Shown piece after piece: positions 26,229 through 34,678 of a stretch of 64,000 nt of DNA. The notes under the pieces are model-generated. The model did not search any database, was not told the origin of the DNA, and worked only from the letters and a program-made list of their open reading frames with translations. Positions within the stretch are counted from its first letter, which is position 1. Every line of letters starts with the position of its first letter. This DNA is from K189A clade bacterium (GTDB taxonomy: Bacteria > Pseudomonadota > Gammaproteobacteria > Pseudomonadales > Azotimanducaceae). The stretch covers positions 1 through 64,000 of the forward strand of contig CACMHG010000004.1 in NCBI GenBank assembly GCA_902613475.1. Direction: 5' to 3'. A program made the position numbers and the translations under genes.

Positions 26229-27013
26229 CGATAAACCTCTTCACAGTTAGGAAATGCCCCCTTGCCGACATCGTGGTGAAAGGCATTGACCGCATCACTG
26301 AGCTGACGATGGCCGTCGAGGTAGTGGCGCAAAAACTTGGGTTTGAAATTTGGCTGCATCCCCAACATGTCCTGCAGCACCAATACTTGACCGTCGGTAT
26401 AGGAGCCGGCACCAATCCCAATTGTGGGAATATCAAGACTCTGGGTGATCTGCCGCCCAAGATGCTGAGGCACACACTCCAGCACCATGGCAAAGCAGCC
26501 AGCCTCTTGTAGCGACATAGCGTCGCGATAAATTTTCTCCGCATCGGACTCGGTTCGGCCTTGCACTTTATGCCCGCCCAGGCCTTCAACCGACTGTGGG
26601 GTTAGACCCAAGTGGCCCATCACCGGCACACCAGATTCCACAACATGAGCAATGGTATCTAGCTGGCCTGCAGCACCCTCAATCTTGATGGCGTTACTGC
26701 CCGCCTGCATTAACTCGCAAACCGCGTCGAGAACTTCACCGCGCTCACGCCGAGCCGCCAAGAACGGCATATCGCCAACAATAAATTTGTCCGGCGCACC
26801 TCGTCGCACGGCAGCAATATGCATGGCCATCATGGGTACGGTTGCGTGAACTGTGCTGTTGAACCCGTGCATCACCATGGCGAGGCTGTCGCCTACCAAG
26901 AGCGTGTCCATTTCGGATTCGTTGAGTAACTGTGCAGACCAGTAGTCGTAGCAAGTAACCATGGAGATTTTTTCCGCAGCCACCTTACGACGATGAAAAT
27001 CGTGAAGCTTCAT
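26225..27013 (-). CDS. panB: 3-methyl-2-oxobutanoate hydroxymethyltransferase
   Basis: First committed enzyme of pantothenate synthesis; transfers hydroxymethyl from 5,10-methylene-tetrahydrofolate to 2-oxoisovalerate. The family signatures MVTCYDYWSAQLLNESEMD (core TCYDYWSAQLL), LLVGDSLAMVMHG with the metal-binding Asp, and ATVPMMAMHIAAVRRG are near the N-terminus; IGIGAGSYTDGQVLVLQDMLG marks the end of the barrel (core GIGAGSYTDGQVLVLQDMLG). The ATG at 27013 has GGAGGG directly upstream and starts MKLHDFHRRK, as in homologues. It leads the panB-panC-coaX operon. Confidence 0.96.
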   Translation of the reverse strand: MKLHDFHRRKVAAEKISMVTCYDYWSAQLLNESEMDTLLVGDSLAMVMHGFNSTVHATVPMMAMHIAAVRRGAPDKFIVGDMPFLAARRERGEVLDAVCELMQAGSNAIKIEGAAGQLDTIAHVVESGVPVMGHLGLTPQSVEGLGGHKVQGRTESDAEKIYRDAMSLQEAGCFAMVLECVPQHLGRQITQSLDIPTIGIGAGSYTDGQVLVLQDMLGMQPNFKPKFLRHYLDGHRQLSDAVNAFHHDVGKGAFPNCEEVYR

Positions 27014-27390
27014 ATTTCCCTCCGGTACCTGTCCATACATTGGGCGCAGCGCGCCCAAGCCCCTGACGGGAGGATCAAGTCCTAATTTTTAGTGGCACTC
27101 TTGTGATGCCTTTTTAGAGAAGATTGAACACCCTCTCCATCCCTCTATTTTCCCTCGATATGCCGAGGGCATATCTCTCAGAGGCTTTCGTTCGAAACCC
27201 TCTTGCGTACCTGTTGGCGGAACCTCGCCGGTGGCGTGGCTCGAGCCGGCGTCTGTGTCATTGCAAGCTCGCTGGTGTCATTGGACACCTGCTGCTCGGT
27301 TTGATCACGGCGCGGAGCAAATTTACTTGAAGCGAGGGAAGAAAATCAATCGGCGATTTTGGTCAATGCAGAGGGATTGAGCCGGGACTT
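27014..27390. other. 377-bp intergenic gap upstream of panB
   Basis: No convincing gene was found between panB and coxM, both on the minus strand. The gap holds a perfect 8-bp inverted repeat GATATGCC/GGCATATC around GAG (27157-27175), and a second, looser one CGCCGG/CCGGCG near 27230-27255. It should contain the panB promoter. A molybdopterin large-subunit gene, the usual neighbour after coxM, is not here, and no piece of one was recognised. Confidence 0.5.
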
Positions 27391-28200
27391 TTAGCTCAGG
27401 AGAGATGCGACAGCGCGCTTCGTCAGCACCTTTATGAGATGAGCGCGATACTCCGCCGATGCATGTATGTCGCTGTTAAAGCCAGCATCGGGTATGGCGA
27501 CGGCGTCAACGGCCTGCGGCAGAAACTGTTGGTTCAATGCATCTTCTAAAGCGCAGGCGCGAAATGCACAGGGGCCTGCCCCGGTCACGCCAACGCGCAC
27601 CCCATCGGCAAAGCAGGCAACCAACACACCGACTACCGCATAGCCCGACGCGGGGTGTCGAAACTTCTCGTAGGCCGCCTGTTGGGGCGTCGAGAAATCC
27701 ACGCTGACCACAATATCCCCCGCATCCAGCGCTGTTTCGAACAGGTCGAGAAAAAACTCGTCAGCTGATATTTGTCTGTCTTGAGTATTCACCGAGGCTT
27801 TCATCGCGAGCAGCGCGGCCGGAAGGTCAGCAGCGGGATCAGCGTTGGCGATGGAGCCGCCCAAGGTGCCGCGATTGCGCACCTGGTTATCGCCGATGGC
27901 GGCAGCAACTTGGCCCAGTACAGGAAGGTGCCGCTGAATCAGGACATTGCCCGCTACTTCGTTATGCCGAGTCAGGCCGCCGACTCGAAGCATCGAATCC
28001 TGGGCATCATTCAATTGCTCAATGCCTTCTAGTTCTGGGAGGGATGACAAATCAATAAGGTCTGAGGGGGCGGCTAAACGCTGCTTCATGCTAGGTATCA
28101 ACGTCATACCGCCGCTGACATACATAGGGTCCTCGAGTCGGGCATACAGTGCTTTTGCATCCGCCAATGAAGTGGGTCGGTGATAATCGAAGGCGTACAT
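27391..28200 (-). CDS. FAD-binding medium subunit of a xanthine dehydrogenase-family enzyme (CoxM-like)
   Basis: FAD subunit of a molybdenum hydroxylase; it takes electrons from the iron-sulfur subunit. The N-terminal YHRPTSLADAKAL, the FAD loop YVSGGMTLIPSMKQRL (residues about 27-42), the motif VGGLTRHNEVA and the double-glycine loop QVRNRGTLGGSIANADPAADLPAALLA (core RNRGTLGGSIANADPAADLP) are all present. 269 residues is normal. The stop of coxS is 5 bp upstream. The catalytic molybdenum large subunit (CoxL) is not adjacent on either side. Confidence 0.88.
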   Translation of the reverse strand: MYAFDYHRPTSLADAKALYARLEDPMYVSGGMTLIPSMKQRLAAPSDLIDLSSLPELEGIEQLNDAQDSMLRVGGLTRHNEVAGNVLIQRHLPVLGQVAAAIGDNQVRNRGTLGGSIANADPAADLPAALLAMKASVNTQDRQISADEFFLDLFETALDAGDIVVSVDFSTPQQAAYEKFRHPASGYAVVGVLVACFADGVRVGVTGAGPCAFRACALEDALNQQFLPQAVDAVAIPDAGFNSDIHASAEYRAHLIKVLTKRAVASLLS

Positions 28201-28205
28201 TTCGA

Positions 28206-28724
28206 TCAGGCTTCGTGGGCCAATGTGTTAGTCCCAGCCATCATACTCGCGCCCTTGGCGACGGCTTCAACAATGTTTTGGTAGCCCGTGCAGCGGCAGA
28301 GGTTGCCCTCTATACCTTGACGTATCGTATCCGCATCTAGATCCGATGACTGCTGTGCTAAATCCACCGCCTGCATGATCATGCCCGGGGTGCAGAAACC
28401 ACATTGCAGGGCATGGCAGTCGCGGAATGCTTGTTGCATGGGATGCAGGTTATCGATGCTACCCAGACCTTCGATGGTCAGAACCTCGCAGTTGTCGGCC
28501 TGCACTGCGAGCACTGCGCAGGACTTCACCGCCGCACCGTCCAGATGGATGGTACATGCGCCGCATTGCGAGGTATCACACCCGACGTGGGTACCGGTTA
28601 GACCCAAGTGCTCACGCAGCAAGGTGACCAGTAATGTATTCGGCGCGACGCGCAAGTGATGTGGCTCGCCATTTACGGTAACGGTAATCGCTATTGATTG
28701 GCTGCCTGAATCGCTCATCGACAT
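28206..28724 (-). CDS. 2Fe-2S subunit of a xanthine dehydrogenase-family enzyme (CoxS-like)
   Basis: Iron-sulfur subunit with two [2Fe-2S] clusters. The plant-ferredoxin-type motif CDTSQCGACTIHLDG with a later SCAVLA cysteine binds the first cluster, and ALQCGFCTPGMIMQ plus EGNLCRCTGYQNIV binds the second. 172 residues with a normal layout. Start ATG at 28724 overlaps the coxG stop by one base (TAATG). It forms the middle of the run coxG-coxS-coxM. CO or another N-heterocycle/aldehyde substrate cannot be told without the large subunit. Confidence 0.9.
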   Translation of the reverse strand: MSMSDSGSQSIAITVTVNGEPHHLRVAPNTLLVTLLREHLGLTGTHVGCDTSQCGACTIHLDGAAVKSCAVLAVQADNCEVLTIEGLGSIDNLHPMQQAFRDCHALQCGFCTPGMIMQAVDLAQQSSDLDADTIRQGIEGNLCRCTGYQNIVEAVAKGASMMAGTNTLAHEA

Positions 28725-29365
28725 TAAAGTGCCAACACCATGGCGAGAACCAACACGACAAAGGCAGTCGCCCAGATGAAGCCGGTGCCATCCTTCGCCC
28801 GCTCAACCGGCGGCTTGTCTTGTGCAGGTGGCTGTGAGGCATCGGTAGCCTGGACTGGCGGCCCCTCTTCCGATGCGCTTTCCAGTTCTTGATTGTCGTT
28901 CATACAGGCCTCGCTAAAGGATACGAAAAAGTCGTTGGCCATTTTCTTAGCGGCGCCGTCGATTAACCGTGAACCTATTTGGGCTAGCTTACCGCCGACA
29001 CTGGCCTCTACTTGATACACCAATCGCGTCGCTGCGCCATTTGGGCTGTCTGGCAATGACTCAAGATTGACATCTGCATGGCCCTTGGCAACACCGGCAC
29101 CGCCTTTGACCTCGCCACTAAGCCTGTAGCGGTTAGGGGCTTGAACATTGGACAAGGCCAGAGTCACCTGAAAGACCGCGTTCACGGGCCCCACCTTGGC
29201 ACGCACCGACGCTTTCAAATTTTCGGCATCGATTTGCTCAAAGGACTCGCAGCCGGGAATACTGGCCTTGAGCATTGCGGGGTTATTCAAAGCCTGCCAA
29301 ACCGACTCCAGATCGGTATTTATCGTGTGTTCACCTTGTTGCTGCATCGCTTCACGACTACTCAA
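28724..29365 (-). CDS. CoxG-like SRPBCC protein with C-terminal anchor
   Basis: Carbon-monoxide-dehydrogenase subunit G family protein: a START/SRPBCC-fold domain in the first 150 residues (TDLESVWQALNNPAMLKASIPGCESFE, core VWQALNNPAMLKASIPGCE, and VGGKLAQIGSRLIDGAAKKMA) followed by a low-complexity Gln/Pro/Glu linker and a C-terminal hydrophobic segment (ATAFVVLVLAMVLAL) that should anchor it in the inner membrane. In carboxydotrophs CoxG recruits the enzyme to the membrane. It is 12 bp after the MFS gene on the same strand and overlaps coxS by one base. Confidence 0.85.
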   Translation of the reverse strand: MSSREAMQQQGEHTINTDLESVWQALNNPAMLKASIPGCESFEQIDAENLKASVRAKVGPVNAVFQVTLALSNVQAPNRYRLSGEVKGGAGVAKGHADVNLESLPDSPNGAATRLVYQVEASVGGKLAQIGSRLIDGAAKKMANDFFVSFSEACMNDNQELESASEEGPPVQATDASQPPAQDKPPVERAKDGTGFIWATAFVVLVLAMVLAL

Positions 29366-29377
29366 AAGAGCGTTGAA

Positions 29378-31009
29378 TTATACGGGTTCACCCAGTGCTG
29401 CGGCACGATCCAAACGGCTGGTCTCATCTGAGGCGAGGTAACGGCAGGCAAGCAGCAAGGCCAACACGCTCAGGGCAAACGCCCCCAAACCCCAGGTCAT
29501 GGCCAGCTGCAGAGCCTCGGCACTATCAACGCCAGAGCGATTATAAAGATCGCTGAACTGGCCGATCAAAAATGGGCCCAAGGCCAATCCGACAAAGGTG
29601 TTCATCAGCAGGTAATAGGCCGACGCGGTTGCACGCATGCGCGGCATGACCAGGTCGTTGACCGTGCTGGCTGCGCAGCCGATCCAGGCTGGTGATATCA
29701 CGCTGAACAGAAAGCTGTAGATATAGGCCATGGCGATGTTTTCGGTATACAAGAAGCCAAGGGCAAACGGCACCGCCAACAGGGGTATGGCAAGCCCTAC
29801 ATAAAGCCGTGCGTTAACGGTTTTGGCACGAAAGTAATCTGCCACGATGCCGCCGAGGACGATGCCGATGAAGCCACCTACTGCCGAACCCAAACCCAGG
29901 TATAGACCAGCATCAGCGATGCTTTCGCCATGGAAGCGCTGCATAAAGGGTGGAGACCAGAAGCCGATACCGTAGGTCACAAAGGAGATGGCAGGAAATC
30001 CGATGGTGACGGCCAAGAACGCCTTGGACTTGAACATCATGCCGTAGCAGGCGGGATCCGTAAGCTTTTGATAGTGGATCCAGGTGACGGTGATATATAC
30101 CCCGATACCAAGCGCGACCCATTGCAGCAATGTCGGCATGGCAACATACAGCCCATAGAACAACAAGCTAACCAAGCCTGCGGCAACGATATTTGTCGCG
30201 ACTGCGCGCAGACCACCAGCGTTATACAGGGCCACAAGCGAGAATCCCGGCAGCACACTCATAAAGGAACTGCCTGCCGCCTTAAACGGTGCAGGGTGTT
30301 CTGGCGTAACCAAGCCCTCGGAGGCACCCCGAATCGGTTCTTTTAGTGACCAGACCCAAACTGCCATCAAAATGCCGGGGATGCCGACCGCCAAGAAAGC
30401 TGCCTGCCATGCCTTGATACCTAGCGGCGCGAGGGTCGGGTCCGGGTACCAGGCGTGCCATGACTGGACAATGGCACCGCCTAAAAACAATCCGATGCCG
30501 GAGCCGAGATAAATACCGCTGGAATAAATCGCTAGAACCGTCGCTCGCACCTTGGGCGAGAAATAATCCGAGATCATCGAAAACGCGGCGGGTGTGGCAC
30601 TTGCCTCACCGATGCCCACACCAAAACGGCAGACGGCTAGATGGCCAAAGTTTTGCGCGAACCCTGACAGAGCGGTCATGGCGCTCCAAAAGGATAGGCC
30701 AACGGATATCAGCTTTTTGCGATTCCAAACATCCGCCAGCCGCCCCAGCGGGATGCCAAAGACCGCGTAAAAAATGGCGAAAGCAGTGCCGTAAAGAAAG
30801 CCGATTTCGGCATCACCAATGCCCAGATCGAGCTTAATTTCTTCGGCTAAGATCGACAGAATTTGGCGATCGATGAAGTTGAATATGTAAACGATGATTA
30901 AGACAAAGAGGACATAGCGACCGTAGTTTGGACCACCTACTTGCTCTATTTGCGATGCATTCTGCTCGCTGGCATTCAGCCCGGCCTTACTGCTTTCTAA
31001 ATCAGTCAA
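29378..31009 (-). CDS. MFS transporter, spinster-like
   Basis: Twelve-helix major facilitator of 543 residues. The first helix VLFVLIIVYIFNFIDRQILSILAEEIK contains the FxDRQILS motif common in spinster/ACS-type transporters, and the loop IPLGRLADVWNRKKLI is MFS motif A. A long insert (about 230-330) contains extra hydrophobic segments. The start is TTG at 31009 with GGGGAG 7 bases upstream; it overlaps the nitroreductase stop by 8 bp. Position between a nitroreductase and coxGSM suggests uptake of the substrate of that oxidoreductase set, which is inference. Confidence 0.85.
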   Translation of the reverse strand: MTDLESSKAGLNASEQNASQIEQVGGPNYGRYVLFVLIIVYIFNFIDRQILSILAEEIKLDLGIGDAEIGFLYGTAFAIFYAVFGIPLGRLADVWNRKKLISVGLSFWSAMTALSGFAQNFGHLAVCRFGVGIGEASATPAAFSMISDYFSPKVRATVLAIYSSGIYLGSGIGLFLGGAIVQSWHAWYPDPTLAPLGIKAWQAAFLAVGIPGILMAVWVWSLKEPIRGASEGLVTPEHPAPFKAAGSSFMSVLPGFSLVALYNAGGLRAVATNIVAAGLVSLLFYGLYVAMPTLLQWVALGIGVYITVTWIHYQKLTDPACYGMMFKSKAFLAVTIGFPAISFVTYGIGFWSPPFMQRFHGESIADAGLYLGLGSAVGGFIGIVLGGIVADYFRAKTVNARLYVGLAIPLLAVPFALGFLYTENIAMAYIYSFLFSVISPAWIGCAASTVNDLVMPRMRATASAYYLLMNTFVGLALGPFLIGQFSDLYNRSGVDSAEALQLAMTWGLGAFALSVLALLLACRYLASDETSRLDRAAALGEPV

Positions 31010-31685
31010 TCAAAGTCTCCCCATTCCAGTGCCCTTTACGAACGAAGTCCGCAACTGGCTTTCGTGTCAATTTGGTCAATTGTTTTACTGGCTGGCCCAT
31101 GGGAATCATGGCAGCCAAAGCCATTTCGCTGGGCACACCGAAGTGCGCTTTAACCTCTTCCTCCGCCCCCGCCGCGAAGGTCGTCAGCGTACCACCTAAT
31201 CCCTCATTGCGCGCCGCCAACAAAATGTTCCAGACGAAGGGGTAAATTGACGCGCCTGAAATGACGCCGACACGATCCAGATGGCTGTCGAATGAGGCCA
31301 CCACCGACAGATCAACAAAGACAAGAAGAATAACTGGCGCACCGGTCAGGTTGTCCAGCATGGTTTGGGGTACTTGAGTCTGCGCAATTTGTTCAGCAGA
31401 AACCCGAGACGGGTTTATCGTGTTCAGGGGCGCCTCGCCTGCTTTCACCTGGGCCACATAGCGCTGCATTTGCGGCGCGATGAGATCTCGAAGCACCGCT
31501 CGGGAGGCATCCTCGCGCACCACCAACACATGCCAGCCCTGACGATTACCCCCACTGGGAGCAAAACGAGCCTCTTCAAGAATTTTAGTAATCGTCTCAT
31601 CGCTGACGGGTTGCTCGGTAAATTCACGCGCAGCGAAGGTGGTGCGCATCACCTCATACAGTTCCAATATTCTCTCCTCTCCCAT
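31002..31685 (-). CDS. nitroreductase family protein
   Basis: FMN-dependent NAD(P)H oxidoreductase of 227 residues. Opening RTTFAAREFTEQPVSDETI and LEEARFAPSGGNRQGWHVLVV (core ARFAPSGGNRQGWHV) is the FMN-binding start of the family; WNILLAARNEGLGGTLTTF is the mid-protein signature. Targets in this family range from nitroaromatics to enones and dehalogenation. It is the first gene of the run nitroreductase-MFS-coxG-coxS-coxM. A second, unlike nitroreductase lies at 32352-32960. Confidence 0.87.
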   Translation of the reverse strand: MGEERILELYEVMRTTFAAREFTEQPVSDETITKILEEARFAPSGGNRQGWHVLVVREDASRAVLRDLIAPQMQRYVAQVKAGEAPLNTINPSRVSAEQIAQTQVPQTMLDNLTGAPVILLVFVDLSVVASFDSHLDRVGVISGASIYPFVWNILLAARNEGLGGTLTTFAAGAEEEVKAHFGVPSEMALAAMIPMGQPVKQLTKLTRKPVADFVRKGHWNGETLID

Positions 31686-31795
31686 GCAAGTCGCTGTCTC
31701 TCTGAATGGCGACGGCCGAGATCATAGCCCTCGCTGACTACTAAAAGCGATATAGACAGATTCAACATGGCAGCAAGAAATAGCAATAATGGGGG

Positions 31796-32332
31796 ATGAG
31801 CCGAATCATCCTGCTGAATAAACCCTTCAACGTGTTGTCCCAGTTTTCTGATGATGAAGGCCGGGCGCACCTGGGCGACTATGTGCCTGTTCCTCGCGTT
31901 TACCCGGCAGGCAGACTCGATCGTGACAGCGAGGGGCTCATCGTGCTGACCGACGATGGCACCCTGCAGCATAAAATTGCGAACCCTGACGGCAAGATGT
32001 CTAAAACCTACTGGGTTCAGGTAGAGGGTGCACCAACAGCAGATGATCTTGCCCCTCTCAGCCAGGGCATCCTGCTAAAAGATGGCATCACCCTGCCCGC
32101 GAAGTGGCAGTTAGGCATTGGCGACTATGATCTTTGGCCACGCAATCCGCCGATTCGGGTGCGCAGGTTCATACCCGATACCTGGCTTACATTGACACTG
32201 GAGGAGGGCAGGAATCGTCAGGTAAGGCGCATGTGTGCGGCCTTGGGCTTTCCTGTGCTTCGATTGATTCGCTATCGGGTAGGCTCTTGGACTCTGGATG
32301 GTCTTGAATCGGGAGCCTGGCGAGAGGTCTGA
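31796..32332 (+). CDS. rluE: 23S rRNA pseudouridine synthase, RluE/RsuA type
   Basis: Pseudouridine synthase of the RsuA/RluB/E/F group that lacks an S4 domain, like RluE (23S rRNA U2457). The catalytic motif is GRLDRDSEGLIVLTDDG at about residues 40-56, with the nucleophilic Asp in RLDRDSEG; the start ILLNKPFNVLSQFSD and the closing EGRNRQVRRMCAALGFPVLRLIR (core GRNRQVRRMCAALGFPVLRL) are also typical. 178 residues. The ATG follows GGGG closely. It stands alone between divergent and convergent nitroreductase genes. Confidence 0.93.
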   Translation: MSRIILLNKPFNVLSQFSDDEGRAHLGDYVPVPRVYPAGRLDRDSEGLIVLTDDGTLQHKIANPDGKMSKTYWVQVEGAPTADDLAPLSQGILLKDGITLPAKWQLGIGDYDLWPRNPPIRVRRFIPDTWLTLTLEEGRNRQVRRMCAALGFPVLRLIRYRVGSWTLDGLESGAWREV

Positions 32333-32351
32333 CGCCTCTTGCCAAAAAAAG

Positions 32352-32960
32352 CTAGCTCATATCACCGTTGAACATGAGTTCATCCAACGCTTTGCGTGGC
32401 GACGGAACTTCTCGTTCGCGCAGCGGGTCCGGCAGCGCCTCAGCCGACGCGGGATGACCAAAGGCAATCATTGCTTGGGTTGTGAAGTACTCGGGCAGCT
32501 TGAGCACGTCGGATGCCTTATCGTGGTGGAACCCCCACATCGCGTGGGCAGCCAAGCCCATATGTTGGGCCTGCAGCGCCATGCTCATCCAGGCGCTACC
32601 GGCGTCAAAGCTGTGCGTAGCCGCAGGCGCGTCATTGGCCTCGAAATGTGTTCGCGCAACCAGCGCAACCAAGGCGCCTGCTTTCGCTGCCCAGATCTGG
32701 TTTACATCTATAAGCAGGTCTAAGAACGGCTGCCATTGCGGGGTTCCGGGCAGAGCGAAAACGAAACGCCAGGGCTGAGAGTTAAAGCAAGATGGTGCCC
32801 AGCGACCTGCCTCGCAGAGGCTTTGCACCTGTGCAAGTGTCAGCGCCTGACCGCTCATAGATCGCGGCGACCACCGCAGCCTGAACTGATCATCCGCCGT
32901 CGCCTGCGCTTGTCGCTGAAAAAAGTCAGCGCTTGTCAGTGGTGAATCGATATTTGCCAT
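32352..32960 (-). CDS. nitroreductase family protein
   Basis: Second nitroreductase-fold protein, 202 residues. RWSPRSMSGQALT near residue 29 and CEAGRWAPSCFNSQPWRFVFAL (core AGRWAPSCFNSQPWRF) form the FMN-binding region; AWMSMALQAQHMGLAAHAMWGF is the mid segment and IAFGHPA the late one. It differs clearly from the one at 31002. Function in redox chemistry of small molecules, substrate unknown. It runs convergent to rluE with 19 bp between stops. Confidence 0.86.
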   Translation of the reverse strand: MANIDSPLTSADFFQRQAQATADDQFRLRWSPRSMSGQALTLAQVQSLCEAGRWAPSCFNSQPWRFVFALPGTPQWQPFLDLLIDVNQIWAAKAGALVALVARTHFEANDAPAATHSFDAGSAWMSMALQAQHMGLAAHAMWGFHHDKASDVLKLPEYFTTQAMIAFGHPASAEALPDPLREREVPSPRKALDELMFNGDMS

Positions 32961-33014
32961 GATTCAACCTTGTGTCCTATATCAGCGCGACACTCATCTG
33001 CAGAGCGCTTGAGA

Positions 33015-34376
33015 TCAACCTTTGAACTCAGCGACAACTGCGGCGATAGACTGCTTGGCATCGCCAAACAACATACGCGTGTTATCGCCAAAGAAAAGTG
33101 GGTTATCGACACCGGAGAATCCTGACCCCATGGAGCGCTTTAGCACGAAAACCGTTCTCGCTTGATCCACGTTGATGATGGGCATGCCATAGATTGGACT
33201 GTTTTCATCGTTGCGGGCACTGGGGTTTACGACGTCGTTGGCGCCGATCACTACCGCGACGTCTACGTTATCGATCCGTGGATTGATGTCTTCCATTTCC
33301 ACCAGCTGGTCGTAGGGCACGTTCGCCTCGGCCAGCAGCACATTCATATGACCGGGCATACGGCCAGCAACCGGGTGAATGGCGTAGGTTACTTCCGCGC
33401 CATTTTTCTCCAGCAGTTCGCCTAGCTCACGCACAACATGCTGAGCTTGGGCAACCGCCATACCGTAGCCGGGGACAAAGGACACCGATTGAGCGGCTTC
33501 CAGAATCAGGAAGGCATCCTCAGCGACGATGGGCTTAACTTCGCCTTCAACCTTTGTGGCCTGCTTGACCGCACCAAAACCGGAAAACAGAACATGACCC
33601 AGCGACCGGTTCATCGCCTTACACATGATGTTGGTGAGAATGATACCCGCTGCCCCCACCATGGAGCCTGCGACGATCAAAATGTTGTTATTGATCGCAA
33701 AACCCGCCGCGCAGGCCGCAAGACCTGAGTAGCTGTTGAGCAGAGAGATCACTACGGGCATATCTGCGCCACCAATGGGTAGTACAGCCATAACGCCAAA
33801 CAGCAAGGCCAGCCCGATCACCGCATAAAGATAGGGGGAGTCTACGGCTGGGTTCATGCAGAAGAGTACTGAACAGACAATAAGACCGACTAAAATGGCA
33901 GCGTTGACGATGCGCTGAGCACCGAAGACGACCGCGGCAGACGTCATTACTTCGCTCAGCTTGCCCCAAGCCAGAATACTGCCGCTGAAGGTCATGCCGC
34001 CGATAACGATGGAGAGCAAAATCGTCACGTCGGTAAAAGTGGTGTTGCCGAGGTTATAAAGTGCTGCCCAGCCAACCATCAAACTGGCGATACCGCCAGA
34101 ACCATTAAACAGGGCGACCATCTCAGGCATGCTGGTCATTTCGACTTTCTGTGCGGCGATGGCGCCAATAACGGCGCCGACTGCTGCCGCAATCAAAATA
34201 AGCTGGAAGGAGAGTATCTCTTTATTGAAAAGGGTTACGCCGATGGCGATTACCATGGCCAATGAAGAGAGGATGTTTCCGCGCACAGCTGTCGCGGGTG
34301 AGCCAAGCTGCTTCAACCCGAAGATAAATAGCGCAGCCGCCACAACATACCAAAGATTGATAATAACTGGATTCAT
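33015..34376 (-). CDS. pntB: NAD(P) transhydrogenase subunit beta
   Basis: Membrane and NADP-binding subunit of the proton-translocating transhydrogenase that makes NADPH from NADH using proton-motive force. The first 270 residues hold about eight hydrophobic helices; the soluble domain dIII begins near residue 285 (VPGYGMAVAQAQHVVRELGELL, core PGYGMAVAQAQHVVREL) with the NADP site around VVIGANDVVNPSA and the closing LFFGDNTRMLFGDAK. 453 residues as usual. Start ATG overlaps the stop of the 100-residue subunit by 4 bp. Confidence 0.96.
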   Translation of the reverse strand: MNPVIINLWYVVAAALFIFGLKQLGSPATAVRGNILSSLAMVIAIGVTLFNKEILSFQLILIAAAVGAVIGAIAAQKVEMTSMPEMVALFNGSGGIASLMVGWAALYNLGNTTFTDVTILLSIVIGGMTFSGSILAWGKLSEVMTSAAVVFGAQRIVNAAILVGLIVCSVLFCMNPAVDSPYLYAVIGLALLFGVMAVLPIGGADMPVVISLLNSYSGLAACAAGFAINNNILIVAGSMVGAAGIILTNIMCKAMNRSLGHVLFSGFGAVKQATKVEGEVKPIVAEDAFLILEAAQSVSFVPGYGMAVAQAQHVVRELGELLEKNGAEVTYAIHPVAGRMPGHMNVLLAEANVPYDQLVEMEDINPRIDNVDVAVVIGANDVVNPSARNDENSPIYGMPIINVDQARTVFVLKRSMGSGFSGVDNPLFFGDNTRMLFGDAKQSIAAVVAEFKG

Positions 34377-34675
34377 GACTTACCTCCCGGCTGACCGGCA
34401 TCTTTCTTTTTAAACATGCTCAGCATTCGGTTGGTCACGAGGTAACCGCCGGCCACGTTAATCATGGCGAACATCACTGCAGCGGCACCGAGGTAGCTCG
34501 ACATGGCATCGGATTCACCGCCGGCTGAAATCAATGCACCGACGATGGTGATACCCGAGATCGCGTTAGCGCCGGACATCAGCGGAGTGTGTAGGGTTGC
34601 TGGCACCTTCGAAATCAGCTCGAAGCCGAGGAAGATCGACAGCATGAGAACCATTGCAAGAAATACGGCTTCCAT
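34373..34675 (-). CDS. pntAB: NAD(P) transhydrogenase subunit alpha, membrane part
   Basis: 100-residue protein with three hydrophobic helices corresponding to the C-terminal membrane part of E. coli PntA. Typical segments are FLGFELISKVPATLHTPLMSGANAISGI (core SKVPATLHTPLMSGANAISG) and the following GALISAG. Splitting PntA into two genes is common in alpha- and some gammaproteobacteria. The gap to the dI gene is 3 bp and it overlaps pntB by 4 bp. After the last helix a Lys-rich tail (MFKKKDAGQPGGKS) faces the cytoplasm. Confidence 0.95.
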   Translation of the reverse strand: MEAVFLAMVLMLSIFLGFELISKVPATLHTPLMSGANAISGITIVGALISAGGESDAMSSYLGAAAVMFAMINVAGGYLVTNRMLSMFKKKDAGQPGGKS

Positions 34676-34678
34676 GAT

